From contig NZ_CP095848.1 in assembly GCF_023101345.1 (NCBI RefSeq), positions 247,501-311,500 of the forward strand: a stretch of DNA of 64,000 bases. The letters are read 5' to 3'. Below are positions 53,256-61,990 of this stretch, piece after piece (positions within the stretch are counted from its first letter, which is position 1; each line of letters starts with the position of its first letter). Origin of the DNA: Hymenobacter sublimis (lineage in GTDB: Bacteria; Bacteroidota; Bacteroidia; Cytophagales; Hymenobacteraceae). Position numbers and translations under genes: made by a program. Below the pieces are notes generated by a model. That model saw only the letters and a program-made list of their open reading frames with translations. It was not told where the DNA came from and did not search any database.

Positions 53256-54161
53256 TTATTTGATGTCAGCCAGTTCTACGTCAAAACGCAGAATGGAATT
53301 TGCCGGAATCGTGCTGACCGCTCTGTTGCCGTAAGCCAGCGAAGAGGGAAGCAGCAGAATAGCTTTGCTGCCTTTGTTGAGCAAGGTGAATCCTTCATCC
53401 CAGCCGGCTATGACCTGGCCGTTGCCTACCACAAACGAGAATGGACTAGTAGCCGAGGTATTGCTGTCAAACACTTTTCCGTCCAGAGTAGTGCCGGTGT
53501 AGCGGGCTGCGGCCGTTTGGCCTTTTTTGGCGTTAGCGCCGGTGCCCGGCTGGGTAATGGCTATATATAGCCCGGAGGGCTGACGCTGGAAGCCAGTTAG
53601 CTTTTTGTCGGCAATGTATTTCTGAATGGTTGCTTCGTCGCGGGCCGCGTAGTCAATGGTAGTGGCAATGTCCACAACCTCCACATCAAAGCGCAGCACC
53701 GTATTGGGCGGAATCGGGCCAGCTCCTACCTCCCGGTAAGCCAGAGCAGAAGGAACCAGGAAAGTAGCTTTGGCGCCCTTGTTCAATAAGGTAAAGCCCT
53801 CTTCCCAGGCCGGAATCATGATATTCTGCCCCAAAGGAAAGTCCAGCAAGCTGTAGGAGCTAGTGTTGCTGTCAAACACCGTCCCGTTAAGAAAGCTGCC
53901 GCTATACTTCGCCGACACTAGCTGGTTTTTTTGAGCGGTTGGTCCGGTGCCGGGCTGGGTAATAGCCACGTACAGGCCCGAAGGCTGGCGCTGAAATCCC
54001 GTCAGCTTGTTATCGGCAATATAGGTCTGAATGCTAGCCTCGTCACGAGCGGCGTAATCAGTATTATCTTCCTTCTGGCAAGCGCTGAGCAGCAACATAA
54101 ACAAGCCCAGTAAGGACAGGGGCAGTTGGGTTAACCGAGAGCGGAAAAAAGCGTTGGACAT
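53256..54161 (-). CDS. FKBP-type lipoprotein with two tandem FKBP domains
   Basis: The 301-residue lipoprotein (lipobox LLSAC) has two full FKBP domains in tandem (about 30-165 and 170-301), each preceded by the same linker DYAARDE-x-IQ-YIAD-KLTGFQRQPSGLY. The first domain has altered active-site residues (AWEEGF in place of GWDEGF), the second looks canonical (VIAGWDEGF). The ATG at 54161 gives a good signal; an upstream start would add 27 residues. The similarity of domains and linker to the next gene (54271) indicates recent duplication. Confidence 0.9.
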   Translation of the reverse strand: MSNAFFRSRLTQLPLSLLGLFMLLLSACQKEDNTDYAARDEASIQTYIADNKLTGFQRQPSGLYVAITQPGTGPTAQKNQLVSAKYSGSFLNGTVFDSNTSSYSLLDFPLGQNIMIPAWEEGFTLLNKGAKATFLVPSALAYREVGAGPIPPNTVLRFDVEVVDIATTIDYAARDEATIQKYIADKKLTGFQRQPSGLYIAITQPGTGANAKKGQTAAARYTGTTLDGKVFDSNTSATSPFSFVVGNGQVIAGWDEGFTLLNKGSKAILLLPSSLAYGNRAVSTIPANSILRFDVELADIK

Positions 54162-54270
54162 AGTATGATATAAAAGGCGGGGTTTGCAACTACTACAAGG
54201 TGCTAGCGTGGTAGTACGCGGCGAAAACAACCAGAAAACCAATCTGCCCGCACCGAGAGTTGCCTCATCT

Positions 54271-54774
54271 TTACTTAATGTCGGTTACTTCCACATCAAA
54301 GCGCAGTATGGAATGCGCCGGAATAGTGCCCATTGCCCGTCCGGCATAGGCCAAATCAGACGGTATCAGCAGAATGGCTTTGCTACCCTTGTTTAGCAGC
54401 GCGAAGCCCTGGTCCCAACCCGCAATAACCTGGCCTTTACCGAGTACAAACGAAAACGAGCCCAACGTACTCATATTGCTGTCAAACACATTTCCGTCGA
54501 GGGTAGTGCCCTTGTACTTGGCCGAAACGGTTTGGTCGGCTTTGGCAGTGGCGCCGGTACCAGGCTGGGTAATAGCTACGTACAAGCCCGAGGGCTGACG
54601 TTGGAAACCAGTGAGCTTGTTATCAGCAATATAGGCCTGAATGCTAGTCTCGTCGCGAGCAGCGTAGTCGGTGGTATCTTCTTCCTCTTTCTGGCAAGCA
54701 GTCAGCAGCAAGGCAAACAGGCTCAGCAGCAGGGGTAGCCGGGGCAGGTGGGTGCGGAAAAAAGCGGTGTACAT
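54271..54774 (-). CDS. FKBP-type lipoprotein, single domain
   Basis: The 167-residue lipoprotein (lipobox LLTAC) with one FKBP domain is preceded by the linker DYAARDETSIQAYIADNKL, which also occurs in the two-domain neighbour. Active-site segment VIAGWDQGFALL is intact. The ATG at 54774 is preferred over an upstream start which would add 20 residues. Nearly identical linker codons in the two genes suggest tandem duplication. Confidence 0.9.
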   Translation of the reverse strand: MYTAFFRTHLPRLPLLLSLFALLLTACQKEEEDTTDYAARDETSIQAYIADNKLTGFQRQPSGLYVAITQPGTGATAKADQTVSAKYKGTTLDGNVFDSNMSTLGSFSFVLGKGQVIAGWDQGFALLNKGSKAILLIPSDLAYAGRAMGTIPAHSILRFDVEVTDIK

Positions 54775-54810
54775 ACGCAACGGAATAAAAGCGGTGTTGT
54801 CAACAAGAGC

Positions 54811-54850
54811 AAAAAGCCCCCGGCCCGGTTGCACCGGACCGGGGGCTTTT
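54811..54850. terminator. Rho-independent terminator between FKBP genes
   Basis: Arms 54812-54829 and 54833-54850 pair over 18 positions with one mismatch, with A/T runs at the base giving U tracts on both strands. It lies 22 bp beyond the stop at 54873, so the last gene of the array is a separate transcript from the others. Confidence 0.88.
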
Positions 54851-54872
54851 CTGGAGGCGTTAACCAGCGGGC

Positions 54873-55922
54873 TTACTTGCCCTGCTGCTGGCGCTGCATC
54901 TCTTCCAGCTGGCGCTGAATGTCAGCGGCGTTAGGCTGGCCAGCAGGAGCTGCCGGCGCGTTTTTCACGTCTACCAACTCCACGTCAAAACGCAGAATAG
55001 CATCGGCAGGAATGTTGGCACCGGCGCCGCGCTGCCCGTAGGCCAGGGAAGAAGGAATCAGCAGCACTGCCTTCGAGCCCTTATTGAGCAGGGGAATAGC
55101 CTTGTCCCAGCCGGGAATAACCTGGCCCACACCAATCGGGAATTCAATGGGCTTGCCCTGGTTGCCTTTGGCCGAGGAGTCGAACTCCTTGCCGTCGAGC
55201 AGGGTGCCTTTGTACTGCACCGATACCACCTGGCCCTGCTTGGGCTTGGGGCCGGTGCCGGGCTGGGTTACAGCTACGTACACACCGGAGGCGTCCTTCT
55301 GGGCGTTCAGGCTGTTTTTCTTGATGTAGTCCTGCAGGGTTACGTCGTCCTTCTTGAGCTGCGTTTCGGCGTAGGCTTGCATTTTCTGCTGCTGCTCCAC
55401 CTGCATTTTCTGCACGTCGGCCATGGCCTCGTCGCGGGTCTGGACTTTGTCCACCTTCACGTACATGGTCATCGTGTTGCCGGCTTTCTTCATGAAGGGC
55501 GGCACCGGCTGGCGGAACGACTTCGCAAAGATGGTGTCCACGTTGAAGCGGAACACGGCCGAGTCGCCGGGCTGCAACAGCGAAATAGCTTCTTCCAAAC
55601 CGCCGCGCTGCTCCTTGCGCACCGAGTCCAGGGGCACACGCACCGGGAAGCCCATCTGCTGCTTGCGCGAGTTAAACAGGATAGAATCCTTGGCCGTGCG
55701 GTATTCCACGTGCAAAGCCATGATTTTGCCTACCCGATCTTTGTAGGTAGGATCACCTTCGGCGCTAACCTCGCGGTCATCGTACTTGCCGTTAGTGCCT
55801 TTAAAAACTTTGTATTCAATCCCCGATTTCGTCTTGCTGAAATCACCGCCTTTGTTGCAGGAGGCGAGGCCCAGGACGCCGGCAGCGAGGGCCAGGCTCA
55901 AAAAGTTGCGTTGAAGGAGCAT
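54873..55922 (-). CDS. FKBP-type peptidyl-prolyl isomerase lipoprotein, two-domain
   Basis: The 349-residue lipoprotein (lipobox GLASC) has a divergent N-terminal FKBP-like domain (about 30-175, SGIEYKVFKGTNGKYDD to YVKVDKV), a Gln/Lys coiled coil (about 180-210), a canonical C-terminal FKBP domain (about 215-325, VQYKGTLLDGKEFDSS, VIPGWDKAIPLL) and a Gln-rich tail. It is the paralogue of the gene at 51048, so the two two-domain members bracket the array. The ATG at 55922 gives the lipoprotein signal directly. Confidence 0.9.
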   Translation of the reverse strand: MLLQRNFLSLALAAGVLGLASCNKGGDFSKTKSGIEYKVFKGTNGKYDDREVSAEGDPTYKDRVGKIMALHVEYRTAKDSILFNSRKQQMGFPVRVPLDSVRKEQRGGLEEAISLLQPGDSAVFRFNVDTIFAKSFRQPVPPFMKKAGNTMTMYVKVDKVQTRDEAMADVQKMQVEQQQKMQAYAETQLKKDDVTLQDYIKKNSLNAQKDASGVYVAVTQPGTGPKPKQGQVVSVQYKGTLLDGKEFDSSAKGNQGKPIEFPIGVGQVIPGWDKAIPLLNKGSKAVLLIPSSLAYGQRGAGANIPADAILRFDVELVDVKNAPAAPAGQPNAADIQRQLEEMQRQQQGK

Positions 55923-55969
55923 GAAAGGGTTTAGCGTTAAAACGGAATGTGGGCCCAAGTTACACCGAA

Positions 55970-57013
55970 TTATACCGATGGCGGCGTAATGGCCAGTGGG
56001 GCCGTTACCAGTTGGGTTTGATAGTGGGGGAGCAGCCCTAAAAAGCGCTGCACGGTGTCTTCTAAGGGGTCGTGGCTGATGCCGCCAGCAGCGTTGTGGT
56101 GGCCGCCGCCCTGAAAATGGCGCCGTGAAAACTCGCTCACCGAAAAATCACCTACCGAGCGGAAAGAAATCTTTACTGCCTGGGGCCGGTCGATGAGAAT
56201 GGCGGCAAACACAATGCCCTCGATGCTGAGCGCAAAGTTGACCAGCCCTTCTGTGTCGCCGGTTTTGGAGTGGTACTGGCGCAGCTCATCGGCCGTAATA
56301 GCAATGTAAGCCGTGTTGTACTCGCGCAAAACCGTGAGCTTGTCCTTCAGCACGAAACCCAGGAAACGTAGGCGCTCCTCGGAGTGCGAGTCGTAGATGC
56401 GGCGGTGCACGTCTGAGAGGTTGATGCCGGCGCTAAGCAGCTCAGCAATAATCAGGTGCACGTTACGGGAGGTGCTCGGGTGGCGGAAGGAACCCGTGTC
56501 GGTCATGATGCCGGCGTATAGGCATTCCCCAATGCCGGTGTCAATCAGGTTCTGGTCGCCCAAGTCCCGGATTACTTCAAACACCAGCTCAGCGGTAGCG
56601 GCGGCTTTGGAATTAGAGTAGTCCAAATCGGCGAACTGCTCCGGCTCCTGGTGGTGGTCGATTAGGACCTTGGTGCCGGGGGCGTTCCGAATGTATTCGC
56701 CCAGCTCGTTGATGCGGCCTAGGCAGGAGAAGTCGAGGCAGAAGAGCACCTCAGCCGTCCCGATGATGTCGCGGACCTGCGCGTCGTTTTCACGTGGCTC
56801 ATACACAACTACTTCGTCGTTGCCGGGCATCCAGGCCAGGAAGTTCGGGTAGTCCGAAGGCGTCACGACCGTAACGGAGTGGCCCTTCTTGCGCAGGTAC
56901 CCGGCCAGCCCCAGCGACGAGCCCAGGGCGTCAGCGTCGGGCTTGTGGTGGGTAGTAATGAAAATCTGTCGGGGTTGCGCCAGCAGCTCCTTCAGCTCAG
57001 ATATTGTGGACAT
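55970..57013 (-). CDS. nrnA: DHH/DHHA1 phosphoesterase (NrnA-like oligoribonuclease)
   Basis: The 347-residue protein has the DHH-family signatures THHKPDADALGSSL (motif I), the DFSCLGRI region, IDHHQEPEQ (DHH) and the C-terminal DHHA1 motif GGGHHNAAGG. NrnA-type enzymes degrade nanoRNA and pAp. Divergently transcribed from ndk. It lies 47 bp upstream of the FKBP array start on the same strand. The choice between nanoRNase and other DHH activities is inferred. Confidence 0.9.
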   Translation of the reverse strand: MSTISELKELLAQPRQIFITTHHKPDADALGSSLGLAGYLRKKGHSVTVVTPSDYPNFLAWMPGNDEVVVYEPRENDAQVRDIIGTAEVLFCLDFSCLGRINELGEYIRNAPGTKVLIDHHQEPEQFADLDYSNSKAAATAELVFEVIRDLGDQNLIDTGIGECLYAGIMTDTGSFRHPSTSRNVHLIIAELLSAGINLSDVHRRIYDSHSEERLRFLGFVLKDKLTVLREYNTAYIAITADELRQYHSKTGDTEGLVNFALSIEGIVFAAILIDRPQAVKISFRSVGDFSVSEFSRRHFQGGGHHNAAGGISHDPLEDTVQRFLGLLPHYQTQLVTAPLAITPPSV

Positions 57014-57203
57014 TGCCTACGGGGTAGGTGACTGAATTTCGGTCGATTAGGCCGCGTACAAAGGCGGCAAAAGTCGTAAATAATCTGGGTTCCAACAAAA
57101 CACCTTTTGGAAAGGTGCGTTTAAGGCGGTCTATGCGCCCTGGAATAGCAAGACACTTTTGTGGAATGCTTCAGTTCCACCTCGCAATGCCGGCTAAACC
57201 CGC

Positions 57204-57211
57204 TACTTTTG
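57204..57211 (+). promoter_or_regulatory. -7 promoter element for ndk
   Basis: TACTTTTG followed by CCCCC is a full consensus match, 66 bp before the ndk ATG, and is the same string as in the mreB promoter. Confidence 0.7.
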
Positions 57212-57277
57212 CCCCCGCAAACAGGCAGTGCCTCGCGCGCAGAACTCATTTCAACCCCCAACCATACGACAGAGCCC

Positions 57278-57697
57278 ATGGCCACGAACCGCACGTTCAC
57301 GATGATTAAGCCCGATGCTACCCAGGAAAACCACATTGGTGGCATCCTGAGCATGATTGAGGAAGGCGGCTTCCGCATCGTTAGCCTGAAGAAAGTACTG
57401 CTGACTCCCGAGCGCGCCGGCCAGTTTTACGAAGTACATAAGGAGCGTCCTTTCTACGGCGACCTAGTTAAATACATGTCTTCGGGCCCTATTGTAGCGG
57501 CTATTCTGGAGAAAGACAATGCCGTAGCTGACTTCCGTACCCTGATTGGTGCTACTAACCCTGCCCAGGCTGCCGAAGGTACCATCCGGAAAAAGTACGC
57601 CAAAAGCATTGAAGCCAACGCTGTGCACGGCTCGGATTCCGACGAAAACGCCCAGATCGAAGGCAACTTCTTCTTCACTGCTGACGAGCAATTCTAA
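57278..57697 (+). CDS. ndk: Nucleoside diphosphate kinase
   Basis: The 139-residue enzyme balances NTP and dNTP pools. Present are [11 protein letters not shown], the catalytic His117 in NAVHGSDS, and the [18 protein letters not shown] block. The ATG at 57278 matches the normal NDK start and lies downstream of the promoter element. Monocistronic, ending at a strong terminator. Confidence 0.98.
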   Translation: MATNRTFTMIKPDATQENHIGGILSMIEEGGFRIVSLKKVLLTPERAGQFYEVHKERPFYGDLVKYMSSGPIVAAILEKDNAVADFRTLIGATNPAQAAEGTIRKKYAKSIEANAVHGSDSDENAQIEGNFFFTADEQF

Positions 57698-57743
57698 GCT
57701 TTTCTGCCGCCTGCTCGCTGGTAAGTCCGTTAACGACTTTTAT

Positions 57744-57789
57744 CCTAGCGAAAAGAACAAAAAACTCCTAGCGAAAAGAACAAAAAACC
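57744..57789. repeat. Two tandem 23-bp direct repeats before the ndk terminator
   Basis: Copies 57744-57766 and 57767-57789 are identical at 22 of 23 positions (CCTAGCGAAAAGAACAAAAA core). The second copy runs into the terminator stem. They lie between the ndk stop and the terminator. Confidence 0.9.
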
Positions 57790-57819
57790 GCTTCACAATG
57801 CTGTGAAGCGGTTTTTTTT
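57782..57819 (+). terminator. Rho-independent terminator after ndk
   Basis: A perfect 16-bp stem (57782-57797 with 57802-57817) with a 4-nt loop ends in eight T residues. It may also stop the minus-strand AAA gene. Confidence 0.95.
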
Positions 57820-57884
57820 GTGTGCTACAAACAGACTGTTTATAGACTAGATTTATACCAATTTAAAACTTAAAGGCGAAGAGG

Positions 57885-58961
57885 CTAGCGGCTGAAACCA
57901 ATACGGTTCCCATTTACAGTCGTCTCGAAGATGGGAGCGTCACGGTTGTAAATGTCGGCTAAGGCTAGGGGGGTAGTAACGGGCTCCATTTGCCCTAGGG
58001 AGGCCGCTAAGGCCTGGGCCTTTTCTTGCACTAGCGGCTGGAAGTGATACGCGGCTATCAGGCGGCCCTTGCGCAGCAAAGCATTGTCAATCCGGGCCAG
58101 ATCGGTGTTAAACGTGCACACAATCTGAATGTGGAAGCAGTCGGCCAATAAGCCATCCGAGAGGTTAAGCAAGTTGCTGACGGCGCTACTACCGCGGCCC
58201 CCGTCGCGCTTGAGCAGGAGTTCTTCCGCATCCTCAATGAGGAGCACGGAGTTGGTATTGTCGTGTAGCAGATTGATGAATTCTGGATCGGCGATGCGCG
58301 GAGCCAGGTTAGGCGGAATGAACAGCTTGGGCTTGTCGGTGAGGCCGCACAGGTGGCGGATGTAGCTGGTTTTGCCCGTACCCGGTTGCCCATGCAGAAT
58401 CACGATGCCTTTGTCCTGGGGCTGGCGCAGGCGCTGCACAATGGTTTCGTGGGCCTGCAGTAGGTCATCGTTGTAGTGCGTGGCCAAGTCCAGCTCCGGA
58501 ATCTTTATGCTCAGGGGCGTAAACTCCAGGTCGTTGAATGCTAGGCGCAACACATGAATGCGGTGGCGCTCCTGCTCGCCCGCATCAAGCAAGCTGGTAA
58601 GCACCTTGGTTACGCGCTCCAACTCCTGCCGGTCGGTGTCAGGAGAATAAAACACGAAGGCGCCCCGGTCGCCGTAGCCGCTCCGGTCGCCGAAAAGCAG
58701 CAGTAGCTCCGGCGCCAGCAGCAGGGCCGTCGTTAATACCTCCGGCCCTTCGCCTGCCTTCTCATACGACTGGGTGTGGGCTACTAGGGAAGCTTCTAAG
58801 TTATAGAGAGTACCTAGCTCCGTGAGCAGGGTTTGGCGGTCAGCCTTTCCGGAAAGCTGAAAGTTCAGGCGGCGCGGCAGCTTGCCGTAGCGCTGGTAGA
58901 AATAACGAACGGGCTGAAAGTAGAAGGCTGTGTCAAACATTGACTCCAGACCTGATACCAT
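57885..58961 (-). CDS. AAA family ATPase
   Basis: The 358-residue protein has an N-terminal region without clear similarity (about 1-170) and a C-terminal AAA core: Walker A HGQPGTGKTS, Walker B VLLIEDAEELL, sensor 1 CTFN, and a LIAAYHFQPL segment. It resembles the small AAA proteins with a preceding unknown domain found in Bacteroidota and plants; the substrate is unknown. The ATG at 58961 (MVSGLESMFDTAFYF) is my choice; ATG 58940 is possible, and the longest frame would extend into A/T-rich leader. Single gene. Confidence 0.82.
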   Translation of the reverse strand: MVSGLESMFDTAFYFQPVRYFYQRYGKLPRRLNFQLSGKADRQTLLTELGTLYNLEASLVAHTQSYEKAGEGPEVLTTALLLAPELLLLFGDRSGYGDRGAFVFYSPDTDRQELERVTKVLTSLLDAGEQERHRIHVLRLAFNDLEFTPLSIKIPELDLATHYNDDLLQAHETIVQRLRQPQDKGIVILHGQPGTGKTSYIRHLCGLTDKPKLFIPPNLAPRIADPEFINLLHDNTNSVLLIEDAEELLLKRDGGRGSSAVSNLLNLSDGLLADCFHIQIVCTFNTDLARIDNALLRKGRLIAAYHFQPLVQEKAQALAASLGQMEPVTTPLALADIYNRDAPIFETTVNGNRIGFSR

Positions 58962-59115
58962 GGCGGGGGAGGGGGGCGCGGTAGCTTGTTTTTCCAAAGT
59001 AGTGCGAGGCTTTCCGCATAGATAGGCAATTAGGGGCGAATTGGCAGGATAAAGCAGCCAGATATATGCCCCGACGAACTTCTCTATAACTAGTTGAACA
59101 GGTTGAAACAGATGC

Positions 59116-59151
59116 AAAAAGCCCCGACGAAAAGATACCGCCGGGGCTTTT
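59116..59151. terminator. Rho-independent terminator after the MFS permease gene
   Basis: A 10-bp stem (59117-59126 with 59142-59151) with flanking A/T runs gives a U tract on the minus strand, 22 bp beyond the stop at 59174. Confidence 0.75.
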
Positions 59152-59173
59152 GTGCTGAAAAAAGAAGGCTGAC

Positions 59174-60457
59174 TTACTCTACCGCGAGTAAGGGCTCGGC
59201 GTGGGTAGCCTCAACTTCCTGCGAGCTGTGTTTGTGCTTGAACAGGATGACAAATAGCACGGCAATAACCAGCGCGTAGGCCGCAAAGGTTAGCCAGATG
59301 CTATGCCAGTCCTTGGTTTGGTCAACGGGGTTGGTGAAGTACTTCTCAATGACGATGCCGCTGACAGAGGAGCCTAGCACCGCCCCGAAGCCGTTGGTCA
59401 TCATCATGAACAGACCCTGGGCGCTGGCCCGAATGGAGGAAGCCGTCTGGGTTTCTACAAATAGTGAACCGGAGATATTAAAGAAGTCGAAGGCCATGCC
59501 GTACACGATGCACGAGAGGATAATTAGCCAGATGCCGGGGTGGTCGGGCGTGCCATAAGCCAGCAGGCCGAAGCGTAACACCCAAGCAATCATGCTGAAC
59601 AGCATTACTTGTTTAATACCGAAACGACGCAGAAAGAACGGAATGGCCAGGATGAACAGCGTTTCCGAAATCTGGGAGATGGACATGATTACGGCCGGGT
59701 ACTTCACGGCAAATGTGTCCTGGTAGGCCGGCACCTTGTCAAAATCATGCAGGAACGTGTCGCCGTAAGCGTTGGTGAGCTGCAGGGCGGCGCCTAGCAG
59801 CAACGCGAACAAAAAGAACGTGAGCATCTTCGTATCGCGCAGCAAAGCAAACGACTTCAACCCCAACGCATCAACCAAAGAACGGCTCGGAGTACCCTTA
59901 GAAGGCGGCGGGCAGGCGGGCAACGTAAACGAGTACAGGCCCAGGGCAAAAGCTGCGGCCGCTGCTACGTAAAACTGGTTAGCTGACTTTTCGAAGCCTA
60001 AGCCGCTCACCGTCCACATGGCCGCAATGAAGCCGACAGTGCCCCATACCCGGATGGGAGGGTAGTCCTTCACCACATCCAGGCCCTCGCGCTTGAGCAC
60101 CGAATAGGATACGGCAATAGATAAGGACAGCGTGGGCATGTAGAAAACCATGTTCAGCAAAATCACCCAGAAAAAGGTGCCCGGATCCGTTACCAGAGGT
60201 ACTGTGCACAGGACTGCCCCGCCCAGAATATGCAAAATACCGTACAGCTTCTCGGCATTTACGTACTTGTCGGCAATAATCCCCATGATAGAAGGCATGA
60301 AGATGGAGGCAATGCCCATGGTGGAGAAGATGGCCCCAAACTGAGCCCCCGACCACTGCTTGGTTTGGAACCAGTACGCCCCGATGGTTATCAGCCAGGA
60401 ACCCCAGATGAAAAACTGTAGAAAGCTCAGGATAATGAGACGCAGCTTGGTACTCAT
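59174..60457 (-). CDS. Nucleoside-type MFS permease (NupG/XapB family)
   Basis: The 427-residue major-facilitator protein has 12 hydrophobic helices and the family start MSTKLRLIILSFLQFFIWGSWL, plus VWGTVGFIAA and SQISETLFILAIPFFL. Members of this group (nucleoside:H+ symporters) import purine or pyrimidine nucleosides. It lies near ndk and tdk in the same window, but no direct co-transcription is seen. Substrate specificity is inferred. Confidence 0.88.
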   Translation of the reverse strand: MSTKLRLIILSFLQFFIWGSWLITIGAYWFQTKQWSGAQFGAIFSTMGIASIFMPSIMGIIADKYVNAEKLYGILHILGGAVLCTVPLVTDPGTFFWVILLNMVFYMPTLSLSIAVSYSVLKREGLDVVKDYPPIRVWGTVGFIAAMWTVSGLGFEKSANQFYVAAAAAFALGLYSFTLPACPPPSKGTPSRSLVDALGLKSFALLRDTKMLTFFLFALLLGAALQLTNAYGDTFLHDFDKVPAYQDTFAVKYPAVIMSISQISETLFILAIPFFLRRFGIKQVMLFSMIAWVLRFGLLAYGTPDHPGIWLIILSCIVYGMAFDFFNISGSLFVETQTASSIRASAQGLFMMMTNGFGAVLGSSVSGIVIEKYFTNPVDQTKDWHSIWLTFAAYALVIAVLFVILFKHKHSSQEVEATHAEPLLAVE

Positions 60458-60662
60458 GCAAATGCCGTTGAGAAAGGAAGGGGAACAGAATTTTGAACCT
60501 AAAGATACAAGAAATCCGTCCGGTGAAATGGGCAGGTAAGTTCCGGCGCGGGCAAAACCAACGGCTCAGCAGATTCAGCCTGGGGCTGCAGGATTTGGGC
60601 CGCTGAACCGATAGTAAAGGCCGGTGTTAGCTCCCAGCAGCCGTAGTGGCCAAGGCTAAGCC

Positions 60663-60695
60663 AAAAAAGAAAGGCTACCAAAGTGGTAGCCTTTC
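60663..60695 (-). terminator. Rho-independent terminator of the sod gene
   Basis: A perfect 12-bp stem (60669-60680 with 60684-60695) with a 3-nt loop and six A on the plus strand, that is, a U tract on the minus strand, 24 bp beyond the stop. Confidence 0.9.
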
Positions 60696-60719
60696 CAGAT
60701 ACAGCAGAAAACGCAGCAA

Positions 60720-61328
60720 TTACGCTACCTCCGAGAAGCGGCGGTTTACTTCGTCCCAGTTGATGGCGTTGTAGAAGGCCGCAATGTAGTCGGGGCGGCG
60801 GTTCTGGTACTTGAGGTAGTAGGCGTGCTCCCACACATCCAGGCCCAGTACCGGAGTGCCTTTGCAGCCGGAATCGGGCATCAGGGGGTTGTCCTGGTTG
60901 GGAGTGGAGCAGATTTGCACCGAGCCATCGGCCTGCTTGCAGAGCCAGGCCCAGCCGGAGCCGAAACGGGTAGTAGCAGCCTTCGTGAATTCTTCCTTGA
61001 ACTTCTCGTAGCTGCCGAACGCCTTGGTAATAGCTTCGCCAATGGGGCCAGTAGGCTCGCCGCCACCGTTGGGACCCAGGATGGTCCAGAACAAGGAGTG
61101 GTTCCAGTGACCCCCACCGTTGTTGCGCACAGCGGCCGGTGCGGCGGCAATGTTATGCATCAGCTCTTCCAGGCTTTTGCCTTCCAACTCGGTGCCAGCA
61201 ATGGCATTGTTGAGGTTGGTGACGTAGGCTTGGTGGTGCTTGGTATGGTGAATTTCCATGGTTTGCGCATCAATTTGCGGCTCCAGGGCATCGTAGGCGT
61301 AAGGCAGTTGGGGCAGTTCGAAGGCCAT
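60720..61328 (-). CDS. sodA: Superoxide dismutase (Mn/Fe)
   Basis: The 202-residue enzyme dismutates superoxide. Metal ligands are His27, His77 (HWNHSLFW), Asp164 and His168 (DVWEHAYY). GGGHWNH and the NQDNPLM segment favour the manganese type, but cambialistic use of iron cannot be excluded. No signal peptide, so cytoplasmic. Monocistronic with a good terminator. Confidence 0.96.
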   Translation of the reverse strand: MAFELPQLPYAYDALEPQIDAQTMEIHHTKHHQAYVTNLNNAIAGTELEGKSLEELMHNIAAAPAAVRNNGGGHWNHSLFWTILGPNGGGEPTGPIGEAITKAFGSYEKFKEEFTKAATTRFGSGWAWLCKQADGSVQICSTPNQDNPLMPDSGCKGTPVLGLDVWEHAYYLKYQNRRPDYIAAFYNAINWDEVNRRFSEVA

Positions 61329-61437
61329 AACAGAAGGGGTTGATTGGTGGAAAGAGGAAGGGACGCATCCGCTCCGGGGTACTTGCAGCTATAACCGCCG
61401 CGGTGGCCTCAGGGTTACGGAAGCGGCCAAAAGTAGA

Positions 61438-61884
61438 CTATTTCCGCTTTTGCGCGAAGAACTCCCGCATCAACTCTTCGCTCTCGTTGCTCAGGATGCC
61501 GCTCACTAGCTCAGCCCGGGGGTGCAGCAGGTTGCCGTGGCGCCGAAACCCAAACTTCGGCTCCGAGGCCCCATACACTACCCGCCGCACCTGCGACCAG
61601 GCCGTGGCACCGGCGCACATCACGCAGGGCTCCACGGTTACGTACAGGGTGCAGTCGGTGAGGTATTTGTTGCCCAAGTGGTTGGCCGCTGCCGTCAGGG
61701 CCAGCATTTCGGCGTGGGCCGTTACATCCTGGAGCTTCTCGGTTTGGTTGTAGGCCCGGGCAATAATGCGCTTATCCAGCACGACTACCGCCCCAATCGG
61801 AATTTCCTCTTCTTCGAAAGCGTAGCGCGCCTGCTTGAGCGCCTCCCGCATGTACTGCTCGTCGGAATAAAGGGCCAGGGTCAT
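61438..61884 (-). CDS. tadA: tRNA-specific adenosine deaminase TadA
   Basis: The 148-residue zinc-dependent deaminase converts the wobble adenosine of tRNA-Arg(ACG) to inosine. The catalytic site HAEMLAL (His/Glu) and zinc Cys pair PCVMCAGA are present, with the RVVYGASEPKFG C-terminal motif. Its start codon lies 6 bp from the following palindrome arm, which therefore forms most of its 5' leader. Confidence 0.92.
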   Translation of the reverse strand: MTLALYSDEQYMREALKQARYAFEEEEIPIGAVVVLDKRIIARAYNQTEKLQDVTAHAEMLALTAAANHLGNKYLTDCTLYVTVEPCVMCAGATAWSQVRRVVYGASEPKFGFRRHGNLLHPRAELVSGILSNESEELMREFFAQKRK

Positions 61885-61889
61885 GGGCG

Positions 61890-61990
61890 GTGAGATAGTG
61901 AGCTGGTGAACTAGTGAGTTTGATGTTCGGCTGGTTTCAAGGGTACAAATAGAACATCAAACTCACTAGTTCACCAGCTAACCAACTCAC
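61890..61990. repeat. Palindrome with 39-bp phased arms (upstream of tadA)
   Basis: Arms 61890-61928 and 61952-61990 match at 36 of 39 positions. The left arm consists of octads (AGATAGTG, AGCTGGTG, AACTAGTG, and AGTTTGATG) and ends GATGTTCGGCTGG, resembling the mreD/mrdA element. Its right end overlaps the stop codon of the neighbouring minus-strand gene and its left end is 6 bp from the tadA start, so it fills the whole gap. Confidence 0.9.

Noticed and set aside
57744..57789. Possible CRISPR-like or attachment repeat
   Set aside because: Only two directly adjoining copies without spacers and no cas or integrase genes in the window.
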